A DNA stretch of 64,000 nucleotides from Diadema setosum (GCA_033980235.1 CM067064.1:30698170-30762169); one strand, 5' to 3'; positions 13,401-23,354 are shown, numbered from the stretch's first letter. The notes: a model not told the origin generated them from the sequence alone. Numbers and translations are program-made.

Positions 13401-16400
13401 GCCCACATTCTGCAAGCTCTTGTCTTTTTAGTGGGTCCCTCTGGTTTTTTCACACAATGCATATTGACAATTATTTCACTTTTGTTACTTTACCAACCAT
13501 TGGAATGTATCCTTCCTGTAAGTTTTTGATAAATTGCTTTCTTTGTTTAGATTTATATGCATCATTTTTGTCACTGAAGAAGGTGAAATTTATGTTTATA
13601 TATGTTTTCATTGTGAAGAAAATGAAATGAATTTGAACTGAACTGAACTGAATCAAAACGTTAGTGTTATACAGAACAACTTTTATTTTCGAGCTAGTTT
13701 CTGGTCGCACACAGTGAAAATTTCCACTTTTCAAATATTGTCAGTTAACAATCATTGCAGTTACTGTGGTGACAACCAATTGAAAGTGCTCATTGCTGAA
13801 TGGTTTTCACTCAGCTGCTTCCATAGTAACCTCTAGTATTTTAATGTCCAATGACTGTTAACAAGCTTTGCAGAAGCAGGTCCCTTTCCTATGTAGTCAT
13901 TCTTATATTACCTACCATATGCTTTCTCCTTCCCTCTGTAACAGTGAAATGCCTACGTATGATGCACTCGTTCCCGCCCTCCTCACTCACGGGGTGGAGG
14001 CCCTTCCGGACCACTGCCGCCTCACCCCAGCCATCCCCCTCAAGCCCATGCTGGCGCACCCTACCAAGGGCGTGTCGGAGGTCCTGGACCGGTTTCAAGA
14101 CATGGCCTTCACCTGCGAGTACAAGTACGACGGCGAGAGGGCCCAGGTAATGTTTCTAGTTTGACGCAGATGGGCGGGGGGTCACAGGGAAACTTGATGT
14201 GAATTTTATGGGCAGACTATTTGTTGATAGATGAGTTGTGAATAGAATTTCATCATTGATCTTGATAGATAAAGGAGGGTGGATTCAAAACTCTGTTGTG
14301 GATGCAAAGTAAGCTTGAAGAACAATTCTGTCTCAACTTGGCAAAGATCTGTGCTGGTAGTGGTAACTATACTGTGTGGAAGTTTGCTACACACATAATG
14401 CTAATGTGTTTTTATCATATTAAGTTTTTTTTTTTTTCTTCAACCAGAGTAAGGATAAATGGTTTTGAAATTGATTTTGAAATTTGGAAAACTTTTGAAA
14501 CTTTTTTTGAAAAGCTTTGAAACTTTCGATATGTCTTGTTTTTATTTTTCCTGTACATCGGTATGTGTTTTTACAACCCTGCATGATGTCAAAACATGCT
14601 ATGAATGATGTCACTAAATGTCACTTTTTGTCATGCAAAAATATTTTCCCAGATCCATGTCCTAGAGTCTGGTAAGATTCACATCTACAGCCGCAACCAG
14701 GAGGACAACACATCCAAGTATCCAGACATCATTTCAAGGTGAATACAGAGGTCTTCTTTCTCTTTTTTTAACCCCCTGGTTAGAATAGTGCACAAAAATG
14801 GAAAAATGGGCAAAATTGGCAAAAATGTGGACACAAAGTGGGAGTGTCATAATCATATGACTTGTCATTGTGTTTAGCTGTTTCTAGAATTTATATTTTT
14901 GGTCATGTTTCTAAACAAATCTGCTGTATAGCTCGTTCTGTGAGAAATAAATGTGTAATGCTGCCTTTGATCTTGATATTTTATACCATGTTTACAAACA
15001 AAGTTAATTTGTATGTCATTTTGTGAAGACTAAATGTGCATAGCTGTCTCTGAACTTAATATTTTTTATTGTGTTTCAAAACAAAGTTGATTTGTTGCTT
15101 GTCATCATAACCCTTTGGATGCACAGTCACCAAATCGAAATCATAGAAATAAGAATATGTTGTTATCTTAACTTTTATAAGTGCTTCACTTGTAAGTGAT
15201 AGTAACTCTATGCATTTTGCATGTTATTTTATGTGTCCTTAGTTTGCATATCAGACAAGTTGCACGGTCGCCAAATCTTAGTCATAGAAATTAGAATATG
15301 TTGTTATCTCAACTTTTATTAAAGTTTTGTTTGTAAGAGAGAAAGATTGTACAATCTGTGTGTTATATGGTTTGTACTTTTACCATATCACTGACTTCAC
15401 AGCTGATGCAGATATGAAATGACTGAAATATGTCAAAAAATCATCAAAAACTCTGGAAAATTTCCTCACCCCCCAGATTGCCGTCTGCCCTCAAGGATGG
15501 AGTGAAGTCCTGCATCCTGGACTCAGAGGCGGTGGCCTGGGACAAGGAGAAGGACCAGATCCTGCCGTTCCAGGTCCTGAGCACCAGGAAGCGGAAGGAT
15601 GCAGATGCCGGCGACATCAAGGTCCAGGTCTGCGTCTTCGCCTTCGACCTGCTGTACCTCAACGGAGAGGTGAGCTCGCCAGCCAAACAAACTTTTACCC
15701 AGCTTTTGTGGAAAATCATTATGCATATTCTAGCTGTAGTTAATGAGACTCAAGCAACTACTGTAAAAGTGGTTATATTTGGCGCAAATAATTCTTTGTG
15801 CTCGGCAGAGTAAGATGAATTTCATGTTTTAATTCCCCAGAATCAAGTCATTTGTCAGTGAAACATATGATGTGCAAATAATATTTGTGTGTTTCTGTTT
15901 TCGTGCTGGTTTCTTGTCATACGAAATGTGCAAAAATTTCCACGTTTACAACTATTCAGGTTATTTAGTGATGCAGAGCTGACAATTCTTCCACATTCTG
16001 TAAGAGATGAAAAAGAAACGTGAGATGATAATGTCGGACAAATATTTTTGCTGAAATAGCTGCCTAATTTCTTTCATGTCTGTTTGTTCGTTTGTTTTTC
16101 AGTCGCTGGTCAGAAAACCTTTGAGGGAGCGCCGCGACCTCCTGAGGTCAAACTTCCAGGAGGTGGAGGGAGAGTTTGTCTTTGCCAAGTCCATGATCTC
16201 TTCCAACACAGAGGATATTGGAGAATTCCTTGATGAGTCAGTCAAAGGTACATAGAAATATTTGTAGGGTGTTTGGTTTCTTGGTGGAAATAAATTGAAT
16301 GCCTGAATCTAAGAATGGCCCAAGTCCAAATTTGGCTACCCTTATGCAAAGATTGATAATCATTAAAATGACCGTTTTAACTTTCAGTTTGTATTCTGAA

Positions 16401-19400
16401 CAATCTCATAACTGAAAAACTAGACATGTTTGGATGTTTGTTTGTTTTTTTCTCTCTCTCCATATCCTCTGATGTACTTGGGTCCATCTTATATTCAGGT
16501 ATTAAATTGTATCTCAGTGGTAAATTCTTTTTTTTTTTTTATTAGATATATTTTGTGAGGAGAAAATTGTTTTTGATATAGATATAAGCAGAAGCTTGAG
16601 ATATACTCAGAATCACAAAATCACTCAATACATGTATAACAGGTGACAGAATATCTGCCTGTGGAGATTACCGTTATGCTTAAAATTACATGTCCATTGT
16701 TGTTAGTCTTTTCTCTATGAGCAGGACATTTGTACTAAAAATGTTTGATGAGGTCATGAGCAGGTTTGAGCCAGTAAAGTTTGTATCTCATATCTGGAAG
16801 CCTCATTAAATGCACTGCTGCTACTATCATCTTTACCTTTTTCCGAAATCTGAGCAGAGTGTACCTGTTCTTACATCTCCCACCCATACCTCTCAGTAGT
16901 GTGTTTAAAAAACCCACACATACAAAAAAAAAAAAAGACAACAACTCCCACCAAGATTTAGGGATGATTTCTGAAAGAGATTGTAGGGTTTATGGGTACT
17001 GCTCATGTTGCAGCAGTAGAAGATGCCGCAGCTACAATTTTATCAAATCGTGGGAATGTATGCCGCTCAAGACTAATCTTTGTTTTTATCAGTTTAAGGT
17101 ATGCTCCTATTAGGTCAGTGATAATCTAGTGTCAATATTTCTTCAGGTACCCTTCACAAGAGGAAAAGATTTTACTAAACAGATGTCATTGTTTAAAGTT
17201 ATACAAAATTAATGGTGATCACTGGTCATCAATATTTCTTTGCATGGTCATTGTATCTCAGAAGTGTATTTCATTGAAGTGTAATCATTGTTTAAGGTGT
17301 ATGACCAGTGATCAATGCCTGTTTTTTGTTCACCTTTTCCAGGTAACTGTGAAGGCCTGATGGTAAAGACGCTGGATGTTGATGCCACGTATGAAATTGC
17401 AAGACGGTCTCACAACTGGCTCAAGGTTGGTACAATGGAGTCATAGTTTTCTTATATTACTATTTTATATTAGTATACAGTCAAGCATGGTACCTGAGAT
17501 AAATTGTACCTTTTTGGATGTGCAAGCTTGAGATTGTGATGCTATTCAGCAATGATTTTAACTTTCCACCAAAAGTATTTTGTTTCGTTTATTTACGAGG
17601 TGCACTTTAGAGACAGGCATTGCTCTTGCACACTCTGTCCACCATATCAGGGAAAGTACCATTTTCCTCAAATCTTCATTTATTTGTTTTCAATGTCTTG
17701 AAATTTAACAGCTGAAGAAGGACTACCTGGAGGGTGTCGGAGACACGCTGGATGTGGTGGTCATTGGGGGCTATCAGGGGCGTGGTAAGCGGGCGGGGTC
17801 CTACGGTGGATTCCTGCTGGCCTGCTATGATGACGAGAATGAGGAGTTCCAGTCCATCTGCAAGGTAAGATGGAGTTGGAGGCAAAAGAGGAGTGGAGGG
17901 GAGCAGGAAGAATAGAAAGGAGAGAAGGAGGAGGAGAAGAAGGCAATGGTGGAGAGGGTTGAGTAGAAGAAAGATGAGAGGGTAAGGAGGAGGAGGAAGA
18001 GAATGAAGTTGAAAACAAAGGAGGCAAAGGAAATCTAGGAGGAGTGGGATGATGACAGGGATGAAGTGGTGCCCCGGTTTATACCACGATAACATCTTGG
18101 TAACAAAAGAAAAAGTATACTTGGATGTGTCATGTACGTGTTACAACAATTCAAGAATGACTCTCATGCAAGAATGATAGCTCAAAGCTCCAAAAAAAAA
18201 AAGAAATTATTCTTAAAGGTGATGATTTGATGTTTTGATGAGGGGCCTTCACCTAGGAGTTACTAGCATCAGCAGTGAAAAAGTGAGATATTTGTTGGTG
18301 TGGGCAAATGTTTCTGAAAGTAAAAGCCAACAAGATTGTCTTGAAAATTAATGGTATCACTTTGAGTCATTTTAGATCAAAAACAATATTGCAAGCATCT
18401 CATCTCACTCAACTCATCCTACTTTGCAGTTGAATGCTTTGTATGAATAAAAAATCATTGTTGATCACATCAAGAAGAATGTTGCTAATGTTGCGATAGA
18501 AAATCATCAAATATTCACCCGTTGGTAAAACCACGTCCGATCAATCTCAATCATTACCCATTACTCACTGCAGATTGGCACCGGCTTCAAGGAGGAAGAA
18601 CTGGAGCAGCACACAAAGTTCTTCCGGGAGCACGTCGTGGAGAAGCCCCGACCGTACTACAACTTCGACTCCACTCTGGCCCCGGACCACTGGTTTGATG
18701 CCGTGCAGGTGTGGGAGATCAAAGCTGCCGACTTGTCGGTCTCGCCCGTCCACAAGGCAGCTATAGGCATCGTGAGTAGCCATTCATTGACTCTCTTTCA
18801 CCTACATACAATATACAGCCTTCCTTCATTTGCCATTGATATAGTGCATATGAGAAAGGCTGACATCAGAATTTTCATCATCCATCTTTCATTCTTGTCA
18901 ATCAATCGGCTGAGACAGAAGTAGTAAGCACGCAACCTAAAACAACATCATAATACTCCCTATACTCACCAGGGAGGTGGCACTTTACAGTAAACACTCA
19001 TAACAACATCGACAGACAATACTGTTACTGATGTGTTTTTGTTTTTGTTTTTTCGTTGTCATGTTTTCACCCTTTCATGATCATTTGATGCAGGAGACAG
19101 CAAACATAAGCAATATTCAATTTCATACCCTTAACTTCTGCCTTGGTGCTTACTTACAGTGTATTTGCTTCTTGTGATTTCCCCCTTGCCCTATCCTCGT
19201 ACAACAGACACCACTTTCCCCAAAGAGCCGTAAGGTATTTTTCATAATAAAATTTTATGTTTTTGTGTTTGTCGCCAACTGCAGGTTGATCCAGCCAAGG
19301 GGATATCGCTGCGATTCCCGAGGTTCGTGCGAGTTCGGGACGACAAGAAGCCAGAGGAAGCAACCAATGCGTCACAGGTATTAAGATTAACCCATTCCGT

Positions 19401-20692
19401 ACCAGACTATTAAAACTTCATGGATTTAGCAAGTGCAATGGCTTAAACATCATTCTTTTTTCTTTTTTTTCTTTTTACAGCTTTTCCTGTCCGCCAGTAG
19501 TCTAAGTCACCATTGCCAACATTGAATCCGAAAGGGATTAGAAAAGTCTGTCAATGACTTGAATTTCAATTGACAGCATAGAATTAAAGGTCCTGTTTAA
19601 CTTTGGGAACAGTGATTTAAAAAATGCACAAGATATAAAACATCCTATCATATAACATTTTCGTGATAAAGCCTAAAATGTGGGGAGATATCTGTATTTT
19701 TCTCAAAAAACCCCTACTGTAGACGTTTTAGTCTAGAAAATATTTTATTATAACTATTGTTCATATTTTGTATATTTAACAGTACTTAACATCGATTTTA
19801 CCAATTCAAACTTTTACATTGGTTGTTTCTATCCCTAACTCACATTTTAGAACTATTTTGAAGCACAAATGCTGGGTTTTTGTTTCATCTACAAATGGCA
19901 AATTATCCATCTGGCTTAGAATTTTCCTTTGACTTATCAAATTTTCGGACTTGTGCAAGGTGGATATAAGCAAAGCTGCCTGTATTTTTTTTTATTTTTT
20001 TTTTTTTTTAGTTCTCAAGTTTCAAAGTTGGTGAATGAGACAAGGAGGGAAATGTATGTAATGGAAAATAGAGAAGTCAGTGTAATAAGGCTTTATTTAC
20101 CATTTGCAGATGAAACAAAAACCCAGCTTTAGTGCTTCAAATTACTTGTAAAATGTGAGTTAGGGATAGAAACAACTAACGTTAGAATTTTAATCAGTAT
20201 AATCAATGTTAAGTATTGTTAAATATACAAAATGTGTTCAATAGTTATAATGAAATTGTTTCTAGAATAAACCATTTACAGTTATGGTTTATTGAGAAAG
20301 ATAGTGATATCTCCTCATATTTTAGGCTTTATTGCAAAGTTTTTATATGGTAGGATGTGTTGTGGTACAACTGACCTACACATATGCATCAAATTTGATA
20401 ACTTGAACATTTCGTAAATCACTGCTCCCAATGGTAAACAATACCTTTAAATGACTTTCCCATTTTTCAAGAATTGATTTTGTTTTTGAAGATTCTAGAG
20501 TAATCTTAAAGAATCAGTCCAGAAAAATGGAACAAAATTGCCGTCCCTGAATCTTCCCACCCACCACTCGTTATATATCATTCATCACGAATTTCCTGTA
20601 CTTGTTCGCAGGTGGCTACCATGTACCGAAGTCAAGACCAGATCAAGAACCAGCAGGGCAACAAGAAAATGGCAGAGGAGGATTTCTATTAG
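1457..20692 (+). CDS. LIG1: DNA ligase 1 (ATP-dependent), 22 coding exons, spliced
   Basis: Joins Okazaki fragments and seals nicks in DNA repair in the nucleus, using ATP. Joining 22 exons at GT-AG sites keeps phase throughout and gives 2988 nt (995 residues plus stop). Residues 4-11 are a PIP box for PCNA. Residues 30-340 are a charged, low-complexity tail with a basic RKKARR (58-63) next to an acidic SDSEDE. The DNA-binding domain starts around 337-370 (YHPIDDACW, then [10 protein letters not shown]). The adenylation motif EYKYDGER has catalytic Lys645. Further motifs are LDSE (E698), [11 protein letters not shown] (735-745), EGLMVKTL (797-804), WLKLKKDY (819-826), and the C-terminal RFPRFVRVR (948-956). 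The protein is about 75 residues longer than human LIG1 (919), all in the N-terminal tail. Lys-DNA ligases 3 and 4 are excluded: there is no zinc finger or BRCT, and identity to LIG1 is high. An E2F word upstream fits S-phase control. Confidence 0.97.
2441..2720. promoter_or_regulatory. CpG-dense patch in LIG1 intron 1 with NRF1- and YY1-like words
   Basis: Inside the otherwise AT-rich first intron, this patch has clustered CpGs, GCATGCGCA (2628-2636, half of an NRF1 palindrome) and CGCCATTTT (2656-2664, YY1-like). It could be an intronic enhancer or an alternative promoter. No coding exon could be joined from it with a good donor. Confidence 0.35.
3169..3237 (+). CDS. LIG1: LIG1 coding exon 2
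   Basis: It lies between a pyrimidine-rich TTTTGCAG acceptor and an AAG|GTACGG donor. It encodes [11 protein letters not shown] and completes the PIP box. It enters and leaves in the same phase (two bases carried over). Confidence 0.93.
3650..3866 (+). CDS. LIG1: LIG1 coding exon 3: nuclear localisation region
   Basis: Residues 31-103. The acceptor GTCTGCAG supplies the one base needed to finish codon 31. It carries RKKARR (58-63), a likely nuclear localisation signal, followed by S-D-S-E-D-E, a casein kinase 2-type acidic serine cluster. It ends in phase 0 at GAG|GTATTT. Confidence 0.9.
3954..4037. mobile_element. 84-bp TTAA-flanked MITE, copy 1 (LIG1 intron 3)
   Basis: Flanked by TTAA at 3950-3953 and 4038-4041. 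It is the reverse complement of the 86-bp element at 38156-38241, sharing the GTGTGTA.AA.GCT...GGGTTTTCTGTGCCAA block. Very small non-autonomous DNA element with TTAA target preference. Confidence 0.65.
4802..4922 (+). CDS. LIG1: LIG1 coding exon 4
   Basis: Residues 104-143 plus one base. Ser/Glu-rich linker ending M-P-L-R-K-T, resembling the human stretch G-I-P-K-R-R-T-A-R-K. ATCTGCAG acceptor and G|GTGAGT donor. Confidence 0.9.
5590..5846 (+). CDS. LIG1: LIG1 coding exon 5: acidic/lysine-rich tail
   Basis: Residues 144-229. It begins by completing T-A-R-K, as in human LIG1, then runs into a long Glu/Lys region with blocks of five to six consecutive Glu. It is probably disordered. Acceptor TTCATTAAG; donor AAG|GTAGGA. 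Confidence 0.88.
6652..6974 (+). CDS. LIG1: LIG1 coding exon 6: lysine/serine-proline tail
   Basis: Residues 230-336. Low-complexity basic region with repeated K-S-P motifs, which are plausible CDK sites (S-P-x-K). It ends [11 protein letters not shown]. It replaces and extends the human 'LSSFFTPRKP' region, and most of the extra length relative to human LIG1 lies in exons 5-6. Confidence 0.88.
7606..7698 (+). CDS. LIG1: LIG1 coding exon 7: entry to DNA-binding domain
   Basis: Residues 337-367. It encodes [13 protein letters not shown], matching human N-Y-H-P-V-E-D-A-C-W-K-P-G-Q. It is the first exon of the conserved DNA-binding domain. Acceptor TTCTGTAG; donor GTGAGT. Confidence 0.95.
7741..8090 (+). 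repeat. Interrupted (CAT/ATC)n microsatellite in LIG1 intron 7
   Basis: About 350 bp of CAT/ATC trinucleotides with occasional CTT and CGC variants. It yields long His-, Ser-, Ile- and Met-rich open frames in several frames, which are artefacts of the repeat. It lies wholly within intron 7 (7699-8551). Confidence 0.9.
8552..8781 (+). CDS. LIG1: LIG1 coding exon 8: DNA-binding domain
   Basis: Residues 368-444. It begins [10 protein letters not shown] and ends [11 protein letters not shown], near-identical to the human helical DNA-binding domain. It is GC-rich compared with the AT-rich flanking introns. Confidence 0.96.
9487..9551 (+). CDS. LIG1: LIG1 coding exon 9
   Basis: Residues 445-466. 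It encodes a helix ending [11 protein letters not shown], which aligns with human A-E-K-G-D-V-G-L-V-A-E. Donor GAG|GTAAAC. Confidence 0.95.
9652..9944. mobile_element. CAGAG-ended MITE with 6-bp target duplication (LIG1 intron 9)
   Basis: The terminal inverted repeat CAGAGACTCCAAC is perfect at both ends. The element is flanked by the direct repeat TATTTA (9646-9651 and 9945-9950). The interior repeats the word ACGGGAGA in both orientations. CAGRG ends are hAT-like, though most hAT elements make 8-bp duplications. It has no coding capacity. Confidence 0.8.
10361..10462 (+). CDS. LIG1: LIG1 coding exon 10
   Basis: Residues 467-500, phase 0 at both ends. It encodes S-R-S-N-Q-R-T-M-F, then V-F-S-K-L-K-D-I-A, matching human N-S-R-S-T-Q-R-L-M and V-F-S-K-F-R-D-I-A. 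Acceptor CCTCCTGCAG. Confidence 0.96.
10605..10680 (+). repeat. tRNA-derived SINE-like sequence (LIG1 intron 10)
   Basis: A-box-like TAGTCTAGTGGATATGAC and B-box-like GAGTTCAAGTC lie at tRNA spacing, and the middle folds as an anticodon arm with AGC in the loop. Acceptor-stem ends do not pair, so it is a SINE or degenerate tRNA, not a working tRNA-Ala. Confidence 0.5.
11230..11306 (+). CDS. LIG1: LIG1 coding exon 11
   Basis: Residues 501-525. It encodes [18 protein letters not shown], the conserved helix of the DNA-binding domain. Donor AG|GTCAGT. Confidence 0.96.
11808..11899 (+). CDS. LIG1: LIG1 coding exon 12
   Basis: Residues 526-556. It encodes [16 protein letters not shown], matching human [16 protein letters not shown]. 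Acceptor TTCCTGTACAG. Confidence 0.96.
12852..12936 (+). CDS. LIG1: LIG1 coding exon 13
   Basis: Residues 557-584. It links the DNA-binding and adenylation domains and ends V-K-T-A-Y, continuing as C-E-M-P in exon 14 (human T-F-C-E-V-P). Acceptor TATCTACCCAG; donor TG|GTGAGT. Confidence 0.93.
13145..13740. mobile_element. MITE (copy A) split by a LINE-like insertion (LIG1 intron 13)
   Basis: The outer parts (about 13151-13245 and 13665-13740) match, in order, the two halves of the intact element at 15757-15951. They begin AGAAGTGGAAATTTTTG and end with its inverted partner AAAATTTCCACTTTTC. The middle (about 13250-13660) has no counterpart in that element and ends in a tandem GAACT tail, typical of a LINE 3' end. 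This is a nested insertion. Confidence 0.6.
13945..14146 (+). CDS. LIG1: LIG1 coding exon 14: catalytic lysine exon
   Basis: Residues 585-652. It holds [11 protein letters not shown] and the nucleotidyltransferase motif [11 protein letters not shown], with Lys645 as the residue that takes AMP. Human LIG1 has Q where this protein has E after D-G. Acceptor CTGTAACAG. Confidence 0.97.
14653..14738 (+). CDS. LIG1: LIG1 coding exon 15
   Basis: Residues 653-680. It encodes [18 protein letters not shown], the conserved S-R-N-Q-E-D block of the adenylation domain (Arg666). Donor AAG|GTGAAT. Confidence 0.96.
14900..15345. repeat. Two local tandem duplications in LIG1 intron 15
   Basis: An 85-bp-spaced diverged pair lies at about 14940-15105 (both copies contain AAACAAAGTT.ATTTGT). 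A 141-bp-spaced pair lies at about 15121-15340 (both contain TAGAATATGTTGTTATCT-like text; the first reads AAGAATATG). The two events abut. Confidence 0.6.
15477..15669 (+). CDS. LIG1: LIG1 coding exon 16
   Basis: Residues 681-745. It holds the metal/AMP-contact motif L-D-S-E-A-V-A-W-D (Glu698) and [11 protein letters not shown]. Strongly conserved with human, including [11 protein letters not shown]. Confidence 0.97.
15757..15951. mobile_element. MITE (copy B), intact (LIG1 intron 16)
   Basis: It begins ACTGTAAAAGTGG and ends with the inverted form CCACGTTTACAAC. The interior GAGTAAGATGAATTTCATG and TTCGTGCTGGTTTCTTGTC match copy A in intron 13. It is about 195 bp with no coding capacity. 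Confidence 0.65.
16103..16247 (+). CDS. LIG1: LIG1 coding exon 17
   Basis: Residues 746-793. It encodes [11 protein letters not shown], then E-G-E-F-V-F-A, and a variable S-S-N-T-E-D-I-G helix. Acceptor TTTGTTTTTCAG; donor AAAG|GTACAT. Confidence 0.95.
17343..17425 (+). CDS. LIG1: LIG1 coding exon 18
   Basis: Residues 794-821. It holds [15 protein letters not shown] (nucleotidyltransferase motif IV) and ends at S-H-N-W-L-K, mid motif V. Acceptor CCTTTTCCAG. Confidence 0.97.
17712..17864 (+). CDS. LIG1: LIG1 coding exon 19: start of OB-fold
   Basis: Residues 822-872. It begins [14 protein letters not shown] (motif V) and continues [17 protein letters not shown], the first strands of the OB-fold. 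Phase 0 at both ends. Confidence 0.97.
18574..18771 (+). CDS. LIG1: LIG1 coding exon 20: OB-fold
   Basis: Residues 873-938. It encodes [29 protein letters not shown], matching the human V-W-E-V-K-C-A-D-L-S-L-S-P. Donor ATC|GTGAGT. Confidence 0.97.
19285..19377 (+). CDS. LIG1: LIG1 coding exon 21: motif VI
   Basis: Residues 939-969. It encodes [17 protein letters not shown], the C-terminal motif VI region needed for lysine adenylation. Acceptor AACTGCAG. Confidence 0.97.
19588..20446. mobile_element. 859-bp TTAA-flanked inverted-repeat element (LIG1 intron 21)
   Basis: Flanked by TTAA at 19584-19587 and 20447-20450. Ends read AGGTCCTGTTTAAC and, inverted, AGGTATTGTTTACC. Long arms pair over several hundred bases, sharing GGGAACAGTGATTTA-, AACTCACATTTTA- and GGGTTTTTGTTTCATCT-like blocks. 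It fills most of intron 21. TTAA preference is known in piggyBac and Kolobok transposons. Confidence 0.8.
20612..20692 (+). CDS. LIG1: LIG1 coding exon 22 with stop codon
   Basis: Residues 970-995 and TAG. It encodes [16 protein letters not shown], like human V-A-C-L-Y-R-K-Q-S-Q-I-Q-N-Q-Q-G. It ends E-E-D-F-Y where human ends P-E-D-T-Y. Acceptor TTGTTCGCAG. Confidence 0.96.
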   Translation: MATMYRSQDQIKNQQGNKKMAEEDFY

Positions 20693-22755
20693 ATTTTTAT
20701 TACGAAGGACAAAAATGAGAGAAAACTAAAAAGCAGCCCAGCAGTGACCACCTATTGGAAGTGAGAGAAGTGTAGAGTGTAGAGCATGCCATGTTATGAT
20801 TGCTGGAAAATCAGAGACAAGTTTGCTGACCCTGGGCCGGATTAGTTTTTTTCTTGGTTCTCGGGTTGGCAGCCATTGTTTTGGCCATTTATGGCCACGT
20901 GTTTAAACAGCAGGCTGCTTGGTTGGCAGGTGAGAATCGACACATACCAATCTTTTCATCAACTGGAAAAGGAGAAACCCAAAAACCCAACGTGATGACT
21001 TCATGTTTGCATCACACTGAATAATTTTTCTGGTGAATTTGCTTCTCTAGATCAATTGAGTGTATTTAGGACAGCATATCATTTCATGAATTCTGCTGAA
21101 TTGTCTAAAACATGTTGAATAATTTGCACCTTTTGAACCAAGCTGAAACCTGACAAATTATAAGATTTTTCAATTTTCAAATTTGTATGTATTTAACATT
21201 AGGATTGAAAAATTGTTTTTAAAAAAGCATTATTTTTCCGTGGAACAACAACACTTTGAAACTGAGGAATTGGTCAGACTTAGATTCTCCATGCCCCTTA
21301 CACAACTGGAGAGAAAGTGTAATGTCATTAGACAATGCTTCTTGGAAATGCTATGGACATTTACAGTTCATCATACAAATACTTTGTATTTCTGGAAAGG
21401 ACAGTAAATTTACTTTATAAATGAGAAGGTTTAATGAGGAAAATTGAAAATCTTAAGATACATTTTCTTCTTTTTGTAAATTTTTCTGTAAAAAAAAGAA
21501 CCCCTTTAAGTCAATATTCTTATGTGAGTGACTCAACAGTTGGCAGCAACTTTCTGAAACTGGGATTAGAATCACTAACTTTGGTATTGGGCCAATAAAC
21601 TCCAGAGCTACATTTCATTAAAAAGTTGCTGTGAGAGCAATTCTTGCTGCAGTGTCAAGTATCATGTCAATGAGAAAAATCCAGCTTCCTAATCGGCTGT
21701 TGCAAGGACAAATTGCCATTCTAGCAAATATTGTTATCCTAATATCTTTTATGTTAAGAAATGAGACACAAGTGACCACTAGATGGCGCTGTTGCGCTCG
21801 GACTGTGGCAGAGTGTTGCATTTAGGACACTGATACTTCAGATGAATATAAATCACAATTTTCCTGCTAGCAGGGACTTTAAAAAGCATCCTTGAGTAAT
21901 CTTGTTGGACATTAATGAGTGTGAAGTGCATGTAGCGTGGAAAAAGGTTCTTAAAGATCCTATACTCTCGTTGTAGCAACCTACATTGGATAGATGTAGG
22001 TCAACATTAATTGCATTCGTGGAAGATGATATTACTTCCCTGTACAAAGCTTATTTTGGGAAAACATTCATGGAAATGACCCTAAAATTAGTTTATGTGG
22101 GACTGCATACAATGTTCTTGTAGATATGCTGGTCTCTAAACTCATTTCTGGCTAATTGATGTCTAAGTGAGACTTCTCTATAAATGCACAATATGAATTT
22201 AGACCAACCAAATGGGTACACATTGGTGATACTCACATACACTCAGACAGACATAGAGTGATTCTGCAAATGTATCAAAGAACTGTTTTTGTTGGGAGGG
22301 GGAATTTTTTACTCATATCCCCACCCCCGAGGAACATGAATGATCAGTTACGGGAAGTGCATTTCCCAGGTGAATTTTAAGAGCTTTAATATGAAGGGGA
22401 AGCTTGTTTACTGATTTTGCTGCAATTATGTGAAATACTGAGTAGATTGCTTTGGGGCAATGCAAGAAAAATGTGTGATCTTGTGTTGCTCGAAATGCAA
22501 ACTGGTGCATGTAGGATTGCAAAGAAATATACATTGTATGTAGTCCCTTTAGTTGTATATTTGTACAATGTATGTATGTATGTACGTCTAATAGTTGTGA
22601 TCCCCAGAATTGTTAATAATTACCACCAAATCAAAAAACAAAACAAAAAACTTAACAGAAACAAAAACAAAACAAAAATGACTTGTGATTGAAAAAAACT
22701 TTGTCTATATGAAATGTTTTCTTGATTGCAATTTACTCCCCTTTTTATTAATAAA
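20693..22755 (+). other. LIG1 3' UTR and 3' flank with alternative poly(A) signals
   Basis: No coding signal is seen. AATAAA words occur at 21594-21599 and 22750-22755, giving possible 3' UTRs of about 0.9 or 2.1 kb. The first is followed by GT-rich sequence only weakly. A CTCF-like motif lies between them. The choice of end cannot be settled without transcript data. Confidence 0.4.
21776..21789 (+). promoter_or_regulatory. CTCF-like insulator motif
   Basis: CCACTAGATGGCGC fits the CTCF core consensus CCRSYAGRKGGCRS at every position. CTCF is present across bilaterian animals. It sits downstream of the LIG1 stop codon, where an insulator at a gene end would make sense. Binding is inferred from the motif only. 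Confidence 0.45.
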
Positions 22756-23340
22756 AATGTATTGGTATGCAACCAAAACTGTACCTGATTTAAAATGATT
22801 TTTTTTTTTCAATTTTTATTACTGGAGTGATGATTGTATTGTAAGATTAATACAGTGTTTGTGGAATTCATGAATCATGTGACATGTGGCTTGCCAGGAC
22901 GAAAACACAGGTTATCATGTGAAGACAAGAAGGGCATTAGAGCTTCTCTGCAGCAGTAACGCCCTTCTGCTGGTCAACAGACAAAATGTTGGTATCATGA
23001 TTTGGTATTGAACTACATGTATGTTTGTTTGTTTGTTTGGTGATTGGTTATTGTTTGTTCGGTGATTTTTTTTTTATATTGTTTGTTTTTGTTTGGTTGT
23101 TTGTGTGGTTTTCTTTTTATAGAATTTCATACCTAACATTGTTAAAGTCAATAGGTATTGAATTGCTTTAGGGTTTTACCTCTCCACACTACAAGTCAGC
23201 ATACCCCATGTTGGTTGAAACATAAAATGAAAATGTCTCAGTTAATGTTGCCTGAGCACGTATAAACGGGTCCCAAGCAGTACATGCATTTCAAACTCAT
23301 CGGCATCATCGATCATATCATTCATGTTGTAATCATCTTG
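22756..23340. other. Intergenic, no gene seen
   Basis: AT-rich sequence downstream of LIG1 with a TTTG-repeat patch near 23023-23110. No coding, tRNA or clear transposon signal was recognised. Confidence 0.5.
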
Positions 23341-23354
23341 CACAAACATTTCAA

